Source: an uncultured Rikenellaceae bacterium (GTDB lineage Bacteria > Bacteroidota > Bacteroidia > Bacteroidales > Rikenellaceae). From it: 26,036 bases of DNA. Numbering within the stretch: the stretch's first letter is position 1; each line of letters opens with the position of its first letter. Below are positions 6,814 through 15,336 of the stretch, one piece after another. A program made the position numbers and the translations under genes. The notes beneath the pieces are model-generated. The model was given only the letters and a program-made list of their open reading frames with translations, was not told the DNA's origin and ran no database searches. The stretch lies in NCBI GenBank assembly GCA_910588925.1, contig CAJURV010000024.1:1-26036 (forward strand). The letters run 5' to 3'.

Positions 6814-7116
6814 ATGAGCAAGAAATTAATCCTCACGGCAACTTTAGTCACGGTCATAAGTGCGGCAAGCATAACCTATGCTTTCAGCAACAACAGGAGT
6901 AAAAATCTAAAAGATCTCCAACTCGCCAGTGTCGAGGCTTTGACGGAAAACGAAATCTCGCCTGTCAAAGTTAAATGTGACGATAATCCTGTTATAATAT
7001 GTAGAGTAACCTGTTCCAAATGCCACACCCGATACACTGCAATAAACGGCCATGGAAAGGCGTATAATTTCACAGGAGTTTGCTCATGCGGATCGTCAAG
7101 TTTTTACCTTTACTAA
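6814..7116 (+). CDS. NVEALA family secreted peptide, six-Cys type
   Basis: 100 aa from ATG 6814 (a TTG three codons upstream is less likely). Signal peptide 1-25 (ends YAFS). Residues 38-45 (LASVEALT) match the NVEALA family motif well. The mature part has six cysteines: Cys55, then Cys63-x3-Cys67-x2-Cys70 and Cys90-x-Cys92, a pattern that could bind zinc or form disulfides. It is only distantly like the eight-Cys peptides at 69 and 1662. A box AACCTTTG ends 6 bases before the ATG and TTTG/TTG boxes lie 15-23 bases further up, so a short or absent leader is possible. It overlaps the next gene by 31 bases. Confidence 0.82.
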   Translation: MSKKLILTATLVTVISAASITYAFSNNRSKNLKDLQLASVEALTENEISPVKVKCDDNPVIICRVTCSKCHTRYTAINGHGKAYNFTGVCSCGSSSFYLY

Positions 7117-8138
7117 GCCTCGGCATAGCCCTGACGGCTACGTCGTGCTCGCAGAATGCGACTACGGGAGGCGAAGAGATGAGGCAGACAGACTCTATAT
7201 CATGGAACATATTGACAGAGAGTGATGTGTTGCCCTTACCTTTCGGCATTACGGTCAACGACTCCGTAATGTCGGTCCTCGGTCTTTTCGACGATTGCTG
7301 GCTGCATAATTTCGACTTGGCGACAGGCGGACACTGCGGCGATTATATCTTCATGGGGCAAGGTCCCGGCGAGATAGTGAATGCGACCGGCATAGGCAAA
7401 GTGTCCGACAGCACCGTTTTCGTCTTCGACCCCAACACCAGCAAACTGCACTTTTACGACACCGAAAGCTACGACGAGACAGAGTGCTATTCGTTCATAG
7501 ACAGCGGGCAGGTTACATGGCAGGCATGGGGGTTGCCCCGAAAACGGGGGCTCGTGTTGCGGCCGTCGGTTATGGATGACGGATCGACACTAAGGTGCTT
7601 CGCCATAACAGACCTTACTACCATGGAGGAGCTAAGCGTTTTCGACAAGGTGCAAGACGACTTTATCGACGAGCCGGAGATTCTGAAGATGCAATCCGAA
7701 CTATCCGTCTCGCCGGACGGCAAGCACTTCGTTTCGGCCACTATAATAGGTGGGGCGTTGGAGCTTTTCAACATTGAAAACGACAGGATAATCCCCGCAT
7801 ACTCCAAACTGTTATACCCGTTGGAGTTCGTCAACAAGAACGGAATAAAGCAACCCGACCCGAACCCCACATACGGATTCACGAGCGTGTGCGCCACCGA
7901 CAGCCTCGTTTTTGCGGCTTTTGCCGGCAGCAAAAACAATAAAGATGCCGACAAGGTAGCAATATGGGGATGGGACGGAGATTGCAAAGGCTTCATCAAG
8001 ACCGACAGGCTCATACTTAAACTGGCGGTAAGCAAAGACCTATCGACCGCATACGCCATCGTCTACGGCGAAGATATCGGCCTCGCCATAGCGACAATGA
8101 AACTTCCACACATAGAAGCGGACATAAACCGACCATAG
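7086..8138 (+). CDS. 6-bladed beta-propeller lipoprotein (BF3164-like)
   Basis: 350 aa from ATG 7086; the TTG at 7080 is less likely. The signal ends in ATSC (Cys21), predicting lipidation and export. The body shows propeller-blade patterns, including IFMGQGPGEIVNATG (the family's GxGPGE element), VFVFDPNTSKLHFYDTE and LSVSPDGKHFVSA. The gene begins inside the 3' end of the NVEALA gene (31-base overlap, different frame), after a rare purine-rich site (AGGAG at 7073-7077), so the two are probably translationally coupled. It has about 200 bases of spacer before the next gene, without a clear terminator. Ligand and role are unknown. Confidence 0.82.
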   Translation: MRIVKFLPLLSLGIALTATSCSQNATTGGEEMRQTDSISWNILTESDVLPLPFGITVNDSVMSVLGLFDDCWLHNFDLATGGHCGDYIFMGQGPGEIVNATGIGKVSDSTVFVFDPNTSKLHFYDTESYDETECYSFIDSGQVTWQAWGLPRKRGLVLRPSVMDDGSTLRCFAITDLTTMEELSVFDKVQDDFIDEPEILKMQSELSVSPDGKHFVSATIIGGALELFNIENDRIIPAYSKLLYPLEFVNKNGIKQPDPNPTYGFTSVCATDSLVFAAFAGSKNNKDADKVAIWGWDGDCKGFIKTDRLILKLAVSKDLSTAYAIVYGEDIGLAIATMKLPHIEADINRP

Positions 8139-8291
8139 ATTTCAACGACATTGCACGTAACCTGCAAAACGATGATAAACCGATAGCCTATAACGTAACG
8201 GGAAATATAAAAGCGTCTTCAAAACAGCACCACCTTTCCCACACCCGCATAACAATCCGCACAATTATAGGCACATTTTACAATAAAACAC

Positions 8292-8321
8292 TTGTACTCC
8301 CATAATCTTTTCTTACCTTTA
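8292..8321 (+). promoter_or_regulatory. Promoter of the second propeller lipoprotein
   Basis: TTG (8292-8294), 19 bases, TACCTTTA (8314-8321). This is one base off consensus in the -7 box and identical to the box upstream of cassette copy B. It places the transcription start near 8327 and rules out a start codon at 8292. Confidence 0.55.
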
Positions 8322-8339
8322 CAAAAATACCATACCTAT

Positions 8340-9458
8340 ATGTACAAAATAATCAAACTCATCGTGCCGGCATTTTTCATAATGCTTACCCTTGTATCGT
8401 GTAAGGGTGACGGCAAGTACCTCAGCATCGGAGAACCTCATTTTGTAAACGACTTCCCGAACAGGGGAGAGTTGCGACAGATAGACGATTTCCACATCGA
8501 CGAGATAGGGCTCAGGTCGGTTAAGGTTGTAGACACTCTGTTGTTCATATACCGGTCGGCAGGGCCTCTCGACGAGTCGGCCACATGGCTCATATACTCT
8601 CTCGACGGCAAGAAGAAATACGAAGAGTGCATGAAAGTGGGTCGGGGCCCGGGAGAGTTTACCTACATTCCGTGGGCAAATTCGTGCCATTTCTTTCACA
8701 AGAACGACTCTTTGTTTGTGCATATGCCAGAAAGACACAAAGGGTATCTTTATGAGATGAACATCACCAAACACCTGAAAGAGGGTGGCGAGGTTCCGTA
8801 TCCTGTAGTAGAGACCGGCCATATCAACTCGAGTTGCTGGAGCACAACGCCATGCGGAGGCGGACGTGCGTTGCTCAACCGGGCCAATGACGACTTCACG
8901 GGCATTCAAAGACTGATGTATGAAAACGACACCGTGCGCCCGATGCCCATAACCCGGGATATAGACAACGCCACCATCGCTAAAAGCGACGACATCAGCG
9001 ACCTCAACCTCCTCACCAAGAATATATGCTACAACGCTGCCGCCGACAAGTTTGTGGAGGCTATGTACTATTTCAACCAGATAAACATCTACTCCGCGGA
9101 TGGCACCGAGGGCAGGACGATATGCGTAGGCAATAAACTCGACGACCTCTCTCTCATTGAGAATACGCCGAGATTCGTCCGCAAGAACAACTATGGCGCC
9201 CTATCTGCATGGGACGAGGGGTTCGGGGCCGCCTATCTGGGAGACTCCGAAATAAACCTGCAACAGCTTCTCTCCAACAAGAGTCAGATACAGTTCTTCG
9301 ACTGGGAGGGCAACCCCAAATACCTTGTTGAGCTTCCTTATCAGATTGAAGAATTCGACATAGACTTCACCAACAACGTGCTTTATGTCATCAGCCAGAA
9401 CAACGATAAGGTGATGGCTTACGATGCCACGGATATAATACGGCACCTGAAAAGCTGA
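8340..9458 (+). CDS. 6-bladed beta-propeller lipoprotein
   Basis: 372 aa from ATG 8340, chosen because a promoter occupies 8292-8321 and because this Met starts a proper lipoprotein signal (basic MYKIIK, hydrophobic core, LVSC with Cys21). GRGPGEFTYIPW at about 101-112 is the hallmark element of this propeller family. Blade patterns recur (LIYSLDGKKKY, IYSADGTEGR, QFFDWEGNPKYLVELP). It has its own promoter, so it may be expressed apart from the NVEALA/propeller pair upstream. No peptide gene directly precedes it. Role unknown; a surface or periplasmic binding protein is likely. Confidence 0.82.
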   Translation: MYKIIKLIVPAFFIMLTLVSCKGDGKYLSIGEPHFVNDFPNRGELRQIDDFHIDEIGLRSVKVVDTLLFIYRSAGPLDESATWLIYSLDGKKKYEECMKVGRGPGEFTYIPWANSCHFFHKNDSLFVHMPERHKGYLYEMNITKHLKEGGEVPYPVVETGHINSSCWSTTPCGGGRALLNRANDDFTGIQRLMYENDTVRPMPITRDIDNATIAKSDDISDLNLLTKNICYNAAADKFVEAMYYFNQINIYSADGTEGRTICVGNKLDDLSLIENTPRFVRKNNYGALSAWDEGFGAAYLGDSEINLQQLLSNKSQIQFFDWEGNPKYLVELPYQIEEFDIDFTNNVLYVISQNNDKVMAYDATDIIRHLKS

Positions 9459-9600
9459 CAGAATCGTCGGTCTGTCAAGAAAGTACGGTTTCAACACAGA
9501 CGTTTTACCGCCTCGGCAATCGAAACTCTGTTTCTTTGCTTTAAGTATTGACGAAAACAGTTTGAAACACAAAAACCGGAAGACACCAAACCTTATGCAA

Positions 9601-9647
9601 CGATAAAAGGCCGACCCCTACCACAGGGGTCGGCACTTATTTTATCG
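9601..9647. terminator. Symmetrical (probably bidirectional) terminator hairpin
   Basis: GCCGACCCCT (9610-9619) pairs perfectly with AGGGGTCGGC (9625-9634) across a 5-base loop. Outer arms CGATAAAA (9601-9608) and TTTTATCG (9640-9647) are also complementary, giving T-rich flanks on both strands. It lies about 140 bases after the propeller stop codon. Confidence 0.75.
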
Positions 9648-9742
9648 TCAGACGACATGGGTGCCGGCATAACCGAATAAAACGTACATACCGGCAGATA
9701 AAGTTGACTCCGCATAGATGGTGGTGTGTCCTCCATTTTTCC

Positions 9743-9823
9743 TATATTTGACTTCGTCCGATATACTTCGTCTCGGTAAACGCAAATAAATTTGCTTTTA
9801 CTCTCGGCTTATTAGTATATTTG
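9743..9823 (+). repeat. 73-bp promoter-bearing repeat upstream of hflX
   Basis: One full unit from the TATATTTG at 9743 to the TATATTTG at 9816. It matches the tandem units at 17052-17205, opening with the same TATATTTGACTTCG followed by ATATACT-CGTCTCGG. The dyad CAAAT-AA-ATTTG (9783-9794) replaces CAAAC-AAA-GTTTG of the other array. Confidence 0.85.
9791..9823 (+). promoter_or_regulatory. hflX promoter within the 73-bp repeat
   Basis: TTTG (9791-9794), 21 bases, TATATTTG (9816-9823). The TTTG box is the right arm of the dyad. Transcription should begin near 9830, which excludes a coding start at 9821. Confidence 0.7.
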
Positions 9824-9907
9824 TGGCAGACAAAAGCCGCCCGAGCAATATCGGAACCTTTTTTCCATTGCACCCGGGCTGCATCGCCACAGAATAAAAG
9901 AAACACG

Positions 9908-11110
9908 ATGCGATTAAACAACGGAATAATACTCAACGATAACGAACGCGAGCGCGCCGTAGTGGTGGCCGTTCAACGCCCCACGGACAAGGAGTCGCAG
10001 ACGGAGGAGTACCTCGACGAGCTGGAGATGCTCGCCGACACCGCCGGAGCGGCCGTCATGAAACGATTCGTACAGAAGTTGCCCGGAGCGAACAGCCGCA
10101 CATACGTAGGACCTGGCAAACTGGAGGAGATAGCCGCCTACACGAAGGACAACGAAATAGACACCGTCATCTTCGACGACGAGCTATCGCCGGCCCAGCA
10201 ACGCAACATAGAGGAACGGCTAAAGATAAAGATCCTCGACCGCACCTCGCTCATACTCGACATATTCGCCGGCCGTGCCCAAACGGCGTACGCCAAAACA
10301 CAGGTGGAACTGGCCCAATACAAATATCTGCTGCCCCGTTTGGCCGGGATGTGGACGCACCTGGAGCGTCAGCGCGGCGGTATAGGCATGCGAGGGCCGG
10401 GCGAGCGTGAGATAGAGACCGACCGTCGTATCATACGCGACAAGATCAAACGTTTGGAGGGCGAGCTCAAGAGAATAGACCGTCAGATGGCGACCCAACG
10501 CAGCGGCCGCGACGCCATGGTGCGGGTGGCTCTGGTAGGCTACACCAACGTGGGCAAGTCCACCATCATGAACCTGCTCTCAAAAAGCGACGTCTTCGCC
10601 GAAGACAAACTGTTCGCCACGCTCGACACCACCGTACGCAAAGTGGTAATAGACAACATACCTTTCTTGCTCTCCGACACGGTAGGGTTCATCCGCAAGC
10701 TACCGCACCAGCTCATCGAGTCGTTCAAATCCACCCTCGACGAGGTACGCGAAGCCGATCTGCTCCTGCATGTGGTGGACGTATCGCACCCTAACTTCGA
10801 GGAGCAATACGAGGTCGTCAACAAGACCCTCGAGGAGCTTGGAGCCCTCGACAAACCCCTGTTCGTGGTCTTCAACAAGACGGACGCCTACCGCCACATA
10901 CCCAAGGACGAGGACGACCTCACCGAAGCCACTCGCGAAAACATCCCTTTGGACGAACTGATAAACACATGGATGGGCAAGATGCACGACGCCTGCATCT
11001 TCATCTCGGCCAAAGAGCGCATCAACATCACTACATTCCGACGCGACCTATACGCCGTCATCAGAGGCATACACCACACGCGTTATCCTGAAAACAACTA
11101 TCTGTTTTAG
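9908..11110 (+). CDS. hflX: Ribosome-associated GTPase HflX
   Basis: 400 aa from ATG 9908, the first Met downstream of the promoter. HflX binds the 50S subunit and splits or rescues stalled or stress-damaged ribosomes. Seen: N-terminal HflX domain with TYVGPGKLEEI (65-75) and FDDELSPAQQRN (89-100); GGIGMRGPGE (157-166) followed by a helical linker; G domain with P-loop GYTNVGKS (211-218), DTVGFIRKLP (257-266), NKTD (323-326) and SAKE (367-370). The C-terminus ends HHTRYPENNYLF. The dCMP deaminase gene begins 2 bases after its stop, so they form one operon. Confidence 0.96.
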   Translation: MRLNNGIILNDNERERAVVVAVQRPTDKESQTEEYLDELEMLADTAGAAVMKRFVQKLPGANSRTYVGPGKLEEIAAYTKDNEIDTVIFDDELSPAQQRNIEERLKIKILDRTSLILDIFAGRAQTAYAKTQVELAQYKYLLPRLAGMWTHLERQRGGIGMRGPGEREIETDRRIIRDKIKRLEGELKRIDRQMATQRSGRDAMVRVALVGYTNVGKSTIMNLLSKSDVFAEDKLFATLDTTVRKVVIDNIPFLLSDTVGFIRKLPHQLIESFKSTLDEVREADLLLHVVDVSHPNFEEQYEVVNKTLEELGALDKPLFVVFNKTDAYRHIPKDEDDLTEATRENIPLDELINTWMGKMHDACIFISAKERINITTFRRDLYAVIRGIHHTRYPENNYLF

Positions 11111-11112
11111 CC

Positions 11113-11547
11113 ATGGGACGATACGAAGACGAAAAAAAGCACCAGTTAGACATGCGATACCTGCGCATGGCGCGTATATGGGCCGAGAACTCATACTGTG
11201 TACGTCGTCAGGTGGGTGCGCTTCTGGTTAAGGACAAGATGATAATATCGGACGGCTACAACGGCACTCCGCAAGGGTTCGAGAACGTATGCGAAGACGA
11301 AAACAACCGCACCAAACCATACGTGCTCCACGCCGAGGCCAACGCCATAACCAAGGTGGCGAAGAGCAACAACTGCAGCCTCGGAGCCACGCTCTACGTC
11401 ACCGCATCGCCCTGTATAGAGTGCGCCAAGCTGATAATACAAGCCGGCATAGTGAGGGTGGTCTTCTGCGAGGACTACCACAGCGAGGAGGGGGTCGACC
11501 TGCTACGACGGGCGGGCATAGAGATCGTCAAATGTTCTATGCAATAA
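11113..11547 (+). CDS. dCMP deaminase (ComEB-like)
   Basis: 144 aa. It deaminates dCMP to dUMP for thymidylate synthesis; family members are zinc enzymes often regulated by dCTP/dTTP. Seen: HAEAN with zinc ligand His73 and catalytic Glu75, and SPCIEC with Cys101 and Cys104 as further zinc ligands; CVRRQVGALLV and GYNGTPQGF are typical of the dCMP subgroup rather than of cytidine or tRNA deaminases. It lies between hflX (2-base gap) and the flippase (14-base gap). Dut two genes downstream makes the same product from dUTP, so both dUMP sources are in one run. Confidence 0.93.
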   Translation: MGRYEDEKKHQLDMRYLRMARIWAENSYCVRRQVGALLVKDKMIISDGYNGTPQGFENVCEDENNRTKPYVLHAEANAITKVAKSNNCSLGATLYVTASPCIECAKLIIQAGIVRVVFCEDYHSEEGVDLLRRAGIEIVKCSMQ

Positions 11548-11561
11548 GGCCTCTCGGATAA

Positions 11562-13064
11562 ATGTCTATCGTAAAGAAACTCGCCGGACAGACCGCCACC
11601 TACGGGCTGAGCACCATATTGGTGAAGTTCATCAACTATGTGCTCACCATCTACCTCACCCGTGTGCTGACCGATGCACAATACGGCGTGCAGAGCTATT
11701 ACTACGCCTTTATCCCTTTCGGGCTTACCGTACTGACTATGGGATTGGAGACCGGTTACTTCCGGTTCGTCGGCAAAGCCGAAAACGCCGAGAGCAAAAA
11801 CGCACTCTTCAACACCATAATGACGACCGTGTCGGCGGCGGCAACGCTCTTTTTCATCGCCGTGCTCCTCTTTCTGGAACCCATATACGACTACACCTCG
11901 TCGCTCGAAGCCGGCAGCCGCCCCATCATAATAATGTGCGGTGCCCTCATCTCAATAGACGCCGTATCGGCCATACCGTTCGCAAAACTAAGGGCTGAGA
12001 ACAGGGTCAGACGGTTCGTCATGACAAAGGTCGCAAACGTCATCATCAACGTAGGGCTGTGCCTCTTTTTCTACTCCGTATTGCCTCGTGCGGCGCACCT
12101 GTCTGCTTTCGGATGGATGTGGATAGATGGGTTCGGCGTGGGATACATATTCGTGGCCAACCTGATAGCCAGCCTCGCCACCGTCGTGATGCTTCTGCCG
12201 CAGATGAGAGGCTTCAGACCCGGAATAGACCGCCGGCTGCTCGGCTCGCTGATTCTGTTCAGCGCACCGCTCCTGATAAGCGGACTTAGCGGCACAGCCA
12301 ACGAATTCATAGACCGTCAGTTACTGGCTGCGCTACTGCCGCCCGATATCAAGATGAGCTCGGTGGGCATATACTCGGGGGTGATGAAGATAGCGGCGCT
12401 GATGTATCTTTTCATACAGATGTACCGTTTCGCCGCCGAACCGCTATTCCTTGCAAACGTCAAAAAAGAGGACTTCAAGACGGCGAATGCCGAGGCCATG
12501 AAATTTTTCATCATCGCGTCGGTAGCCATATTCCTCGTGATCACCCTGTACATAGACATCTTCAAATACTTCATCGGCCCCGAATTCCGCGCAGGCATAG
12601 GCATAGTGCCCATACTCGTGCTATCTAACATGATGATAGGCATATACGTAAACATGTCGTTCTGGTACAAGGTAACCGACAAAACCGTCTTCGCCGTGAT
12701 AATATCGGCGGCGGGATTAGCTGTGACCATAGCCCTCAACCTGTTGCTGATACCACGTATGGGCTACGAAGGGTCGGCTTGGGCGCGCTTGGGGTGCGAG
12801 AGTGCAATGGTGGTGTTGAGCTACATTCTCAACCAGCGCTACTACCCTATCCGATACGATCTGCGTTCGGCCGCCTTCTACATGGCCACCGGAGGCGCGC
12901 TCTACGCCGTGTCGGTGCTGTTATCGCCGGATAACATGGCGATAAGACTGTTGTTCAACACCCTACTGATGGCCGTCTTCTTGCTGTTATTCTTAAAAAA
13001 GGAGCATATCGACGCCGCATCTCTGATAAAAACTATCGTAAACAAAATAAAAAGAAAGCGATGA
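11562..13064 (+). CDS. Polysaccharide/oligosaccharide flippase (Wzx/MurJ-like, MOP superfamily)
   Basis: 500 aa and highly hydrophobic, with about 12-14 membrane segments. The N-terminus MSIVKKLAGQTATYGLSTILVKFINYVLTIYL with LTDAQYGVQSYYYAF is typical of polysaccharide biosynthesis transporters that flip lipid-linked sugars across the inner membrane. The exact substrate (capsule, LPS O-unit or other) cannot be read from sequence, and no glycosyltransferases are nearby. Its last 4 bases overlap the dut start (ATGA), indicating translational coupling. The same neighbour pair (flippase then dut) is familiar to me from other Bacteroidales. Confidence 0.88.
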   Translation: MSIVKKLAGQTATYGLSTILVKFINYVLTIYLTRVLTDAQYGVQSYYYAFIPFGLTVLTMGLETGYFRFVGKAENAESKNALFNTIMTTVSAAATLFFIAVLLFLEPIYDYTSSLEAGSRPIIIMCGALISIDAVSAIPFAKLRAENRVRRFVMTKVANVIINVGLCLFFYSVLPRAAHLSAFGWMWIDGFGVGYIFVANLIASLATVVMLLPQMRGFRPGIDRRLLGSLILFSAPLLISGLSGTANEFIDRQLLAALLPPDIKMSSVGIYSGVMKIAALMYLFIQMYRFAAEPLFLANVKKEDFKTANAEAMKFFIIASVAIFLVITLYIDIFKYFIGPEFRAGIGIVPILVLSNMMIGIYVNMSFWYKVTDKTVFAVIISAAGLAVTIALNLLLIPRMGYEGSAWARLGCESAMVVLSYILNQRYYPIRYDLRSAAFYMATGGALYAVSVLLSPDNMAIRLLFNTLLMAVFLLLFLKKEHIDAASLIKTIVNKIKRKR

Positions 13065-13501
13065 CACAACAAGTCAAGGTAATAAACCGTTCTGATAACA
13101 GGTTGCCCGAATACCAGACTCTCCAGTCGGCGGGTTTGGACGTAAGGGCTCATCTGGAGGCTCCCGTAGTAATAGCTCCCTTGAAAAGGGCGATGATACC
13201 TACAGGCCTCTATGTGGAGCTACCGGAGGGGTATGAGATGCAGGTGCGTCCCCGTAGCGGCCTCGCCGCCAAACACGGAGTGACCGTGCTCAACACCCCA
13301 GGTACCATAGACGCCGACTACCGAGGCGAGATAAAGATCATACTCGTAAACCTCTCCGACGAACCTTTCACCGTGGAGCCCGGCGAGCGAATAGCCCAAC
13401 TGGTTGTGGCGCGTTACACCCGCATAGAGTGGATCGAATGCGACAGCCTCAGTGAAAGCGGACGTGGCGAAGGGGGCTTCGGCTCTACCGACACGAAATA
13501 G
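13061..13501 (+). CDS. dut: Deoxyuridine 5'-triphosphate nucleotidohydrolase (dUTPase)
   Basis: 146 aa, normal for the trimeric enzyme that hydrolyses dUTP to dUMP and PPi, keeping uracil out of DNA. All five motifs are present: AGLDVRA (24-30), PRSGLA (64-69), GTIDADYRGE (81-90), GERIAQLV (108-115) and the C-terminal GRGEGGFGST arm (134-143), with Asp84 in motif III as the catalytic Asp. The start overlaps the flippase stop. The TPR gene follows 7 bases later. Confidence 0.97.
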   Translation: MTQQVKVINRSDNRLPEYQTLQSAGLDVRAHLEAPVVIAPLKRAMIPTGLYVELPEGYEMQVRPRSGLAAKHGVTVLNTPGTIDADYRGEIKIILVNLSDEPFTVEPGERIAQLVVARYTRIEWIECDSLSESGRGEGGFGSTDTK

Positions 13502-13508
13502 ATTGATA

Positions 13509-15236
13509 ATGACATTCCCGAAACATATAATAGCTACAATAGCGGCGGCGTTCGTTCTGGTTTGCGGAGGCTCCGAAGCCCATGCGGACGACGGCGAACG
13601 CGTGCGTGTGACGGCATCGCGTTTCGAAGACAGCTCGCAACGGGCCACCGACTACTATCTGCGCGGCATCAAAGCCATAGAAGACGGCGACGGACGCACG
13701 GCTCTGGCTCTATTCAGCGCAGCCCTCGACTGCGACTCGCTGCACGCCCCATCGTCGTACCGCATATCTACCATATTGGCCGACAAGGAGGAGGCTTTGC
13801 GTCACGCCCGCAGGGCATGGGACGCCGACACCTCCAACGTATGGTACGCCGCACAGGTAGGGGGGCTCCTGACACAGGCGGGCCGTTATCAGGAGGCATT
13901 GGAAGCGTGGAGGGCATGCCGACGCATAGACCCGGACGACATACAGACATACAAGTATATAGCCGCCCTCTTGGACGCCACAGGCCAGTCCGTCTCGGCC
14001 ATAGCCACCATCGACACCGCCTTGACACGCTTCGCAGACGACCTCGAACTATTGGAATACCGTGGAGAGCTGCTCTCTGCGGCATACCGTCCGCGCGAAG
14101 CCATAGCCAACGCACAGCGCATGGTGGCGCTCGCCCCCGATAACGGCCGTTACATGGCTCTGTTGGCTAAAGCACATGCGGGAAATGGCTCCGACACTGT
14201 AGCCACAATGTGTTTCAAACGCGCCGTAGAGCAAGACAGCTCCGATTTGGAGGTGTTGATAGAGGCGGCCATGTTCTACGAGAGAACCAACAACGTAGCC
14301 GACTACCTCGACATTCTCAACCTGCTTTTCGCCTCCGGGGAGATAGCTCTCGACGACAAAGTGGAGTATTTCGAGGGGCTTATGGACAACATACCCCTAT
14401 ACAGGAAACATGTCTACGTAATAGAGCGCATGCTCAACACCCTGCGTCTCTACCACCCCGACAGCTACGAGGTAGACAAGCTCTACGCCCGGCATCTCAT
14501 ATACACCGGTGCGCAGGAGCAGGCCTTGGGAATATTCAAACGACGGTGCGCCGACAGTGCCGACAGCATCGCCATAGACGCCCTCATGAGCGTAATATCC
14601 ATAGAGTCGTACCGCAACAACACCGACACTGTGGAGCACTACACCCGCGAGGCACTCGACCGCTTCCCCGACAACAACGACCTGCCCATGCTCTACGCCT
14701 CCACACTGTACGAACGCGGTGAGTACAAAGAGGCCGTAGGCATACTAAAGAAAAGACTGAAAAGGATAGACAACGACTCCATATCGAGCGTCTACTACGG
14801 ATTCATAGGCGACATAGAGCAGCAGGCCGGACGCCCCAAACAGTGCTACAAAGCCTACGACAAAGCTCTCGCCTACGACGCCGACAACACAAACGTACTC
14901 AACAACTACAGCTATTTTCTGAGCGTGGAGGGACGCGATCTCGACCGCGCTTTGGTAATGGCCTCGCAGGTGTTGGAGAAGGAGCCGTCGAACCCCACAT
15001 ACATCGACACCTACGGATGGGTGCTCTACCGGCTGGGGCGCTACAAAGAGGCGCGCACCTATCTGCTCAAGGCCATAGCTCTCGACGAGAAGCCGTCGGC
15101 GGAGGTGCTCACGCACTACGGCGACGTCATGTACAAGCTGGGAGAGAAGAGCAACGCCGTCATATACTGGCAGAAAGCCATTAAGGCGGGCGGCGACGAA
15201 GAGACGCTCACCAAGCGTATCGAAGACGGCATCTGA
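13509..15236 (+). CDS. Secreted TPR-repeat protein
   Basis: 575 aa from ATG 13509; a GTG at 13452 lies inside dut and lacks a signal, so it is rejected. The signal peptide spans 1-27 (FPKHIIATIAAAFVLVCGG, cleavage after AHA). The rest is a row of tetratricopeptide helices: A-L-x-LF-x-A-L and Y-x-A-L-E-AW-x-A-CRRIDP near the start, and clear TPRs at the end (CYKAYDKALAYDADNTNVLNNYSYFLS, YIDTYGWVLYRLGRYKEAR). It probably scaffolds an envelope complex. A TPR protein after dut is common in Bacteroidales; the partner is unknown. Confidence 0.88.
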   Translation: MTFPKHIIATIAAAFVLVCGGSEAHADDGERVRVTASRFEDSSQRATDYYLRGIKAIEDGDGRTALALFSAALDCDSLHAPSSYRISTILADKEEALRHARRAWDADTSNVWYAAQVGGLLTQAGRYQEALEAWRACRRIDPDDIQTYKYIAALLDATGQSVSAIATIDTALTRFADDLELLEYRGELLSAAYRPREAIANAQRMVALAPDNGRYMALLAKAHAGNGSDTVATMCFKRAVEQDSSDLEVLIEAAMFYERTNNVADYLDILNLLFASGEIALDDKVEYFEGLMDNIPLYRKHVYVIERMLNTLRLYHPDSYEVDKLYARHLIYTGAQEQALGIFKRRCADSADSIAIDALMSVISIESYRNNTDTVEHYTREALDRFPDNNDLPMLYASTLYERGEYKEAVGILKKRLKRIDNDSISSVYYGFIGDIEQQAGRPKQCYKAYDKALAYDADNTNVLNNYSYFLSVEGRDLDRALVMASQVLEKEPSNPTYIDTYGWVLYRLGRYKEARTYLLKAIALDEKPSAEVLTHYGDVMYKLGEKSNAVIYWQKAIKAGGDEETLTKRIEDGI

Positions 15237-15336
15237 TTTTGGCACATTTTTAGCGTACCGCACAGGAATATGCACATTGACATTGGATGGACGAACCGAT
15301 AGAACGGTCTGTTTGTCTTAAAACAAAGAAATAACG

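Larger units (their letters stand above)
9459..9907. other. Intergenic region before hflX
   Basis: 449 bases without a credible gene. Contents: an unremarkable stretch to 9600, a strong symmetrical hairpin at 9601-9647, another plain stretch to about 9740, then a 73-bp promoter repeat (9743-9823) and an 85-base hflX leader. Confidence 0.7.

Noticed and set aside
8292..8339. Upstream extension of the propeller lipoprotein
   Set aside because: These bases form the promoter, and the extension would bury the lipoprotein signal.
9821..9907. Upstream extension of HflX by 29 codons
   Set aside because: The proposed start lies inside the -7 box of the promoter; the family N-terminus fits the ATG at 9908.
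13452..13508. GTG start of the TPR protein inside dut
   Set aside because: It would place 19 non-signal residues before a clean signal peptide; the ATG at 13509 follows dut by 7 bases, as expected for this operon.
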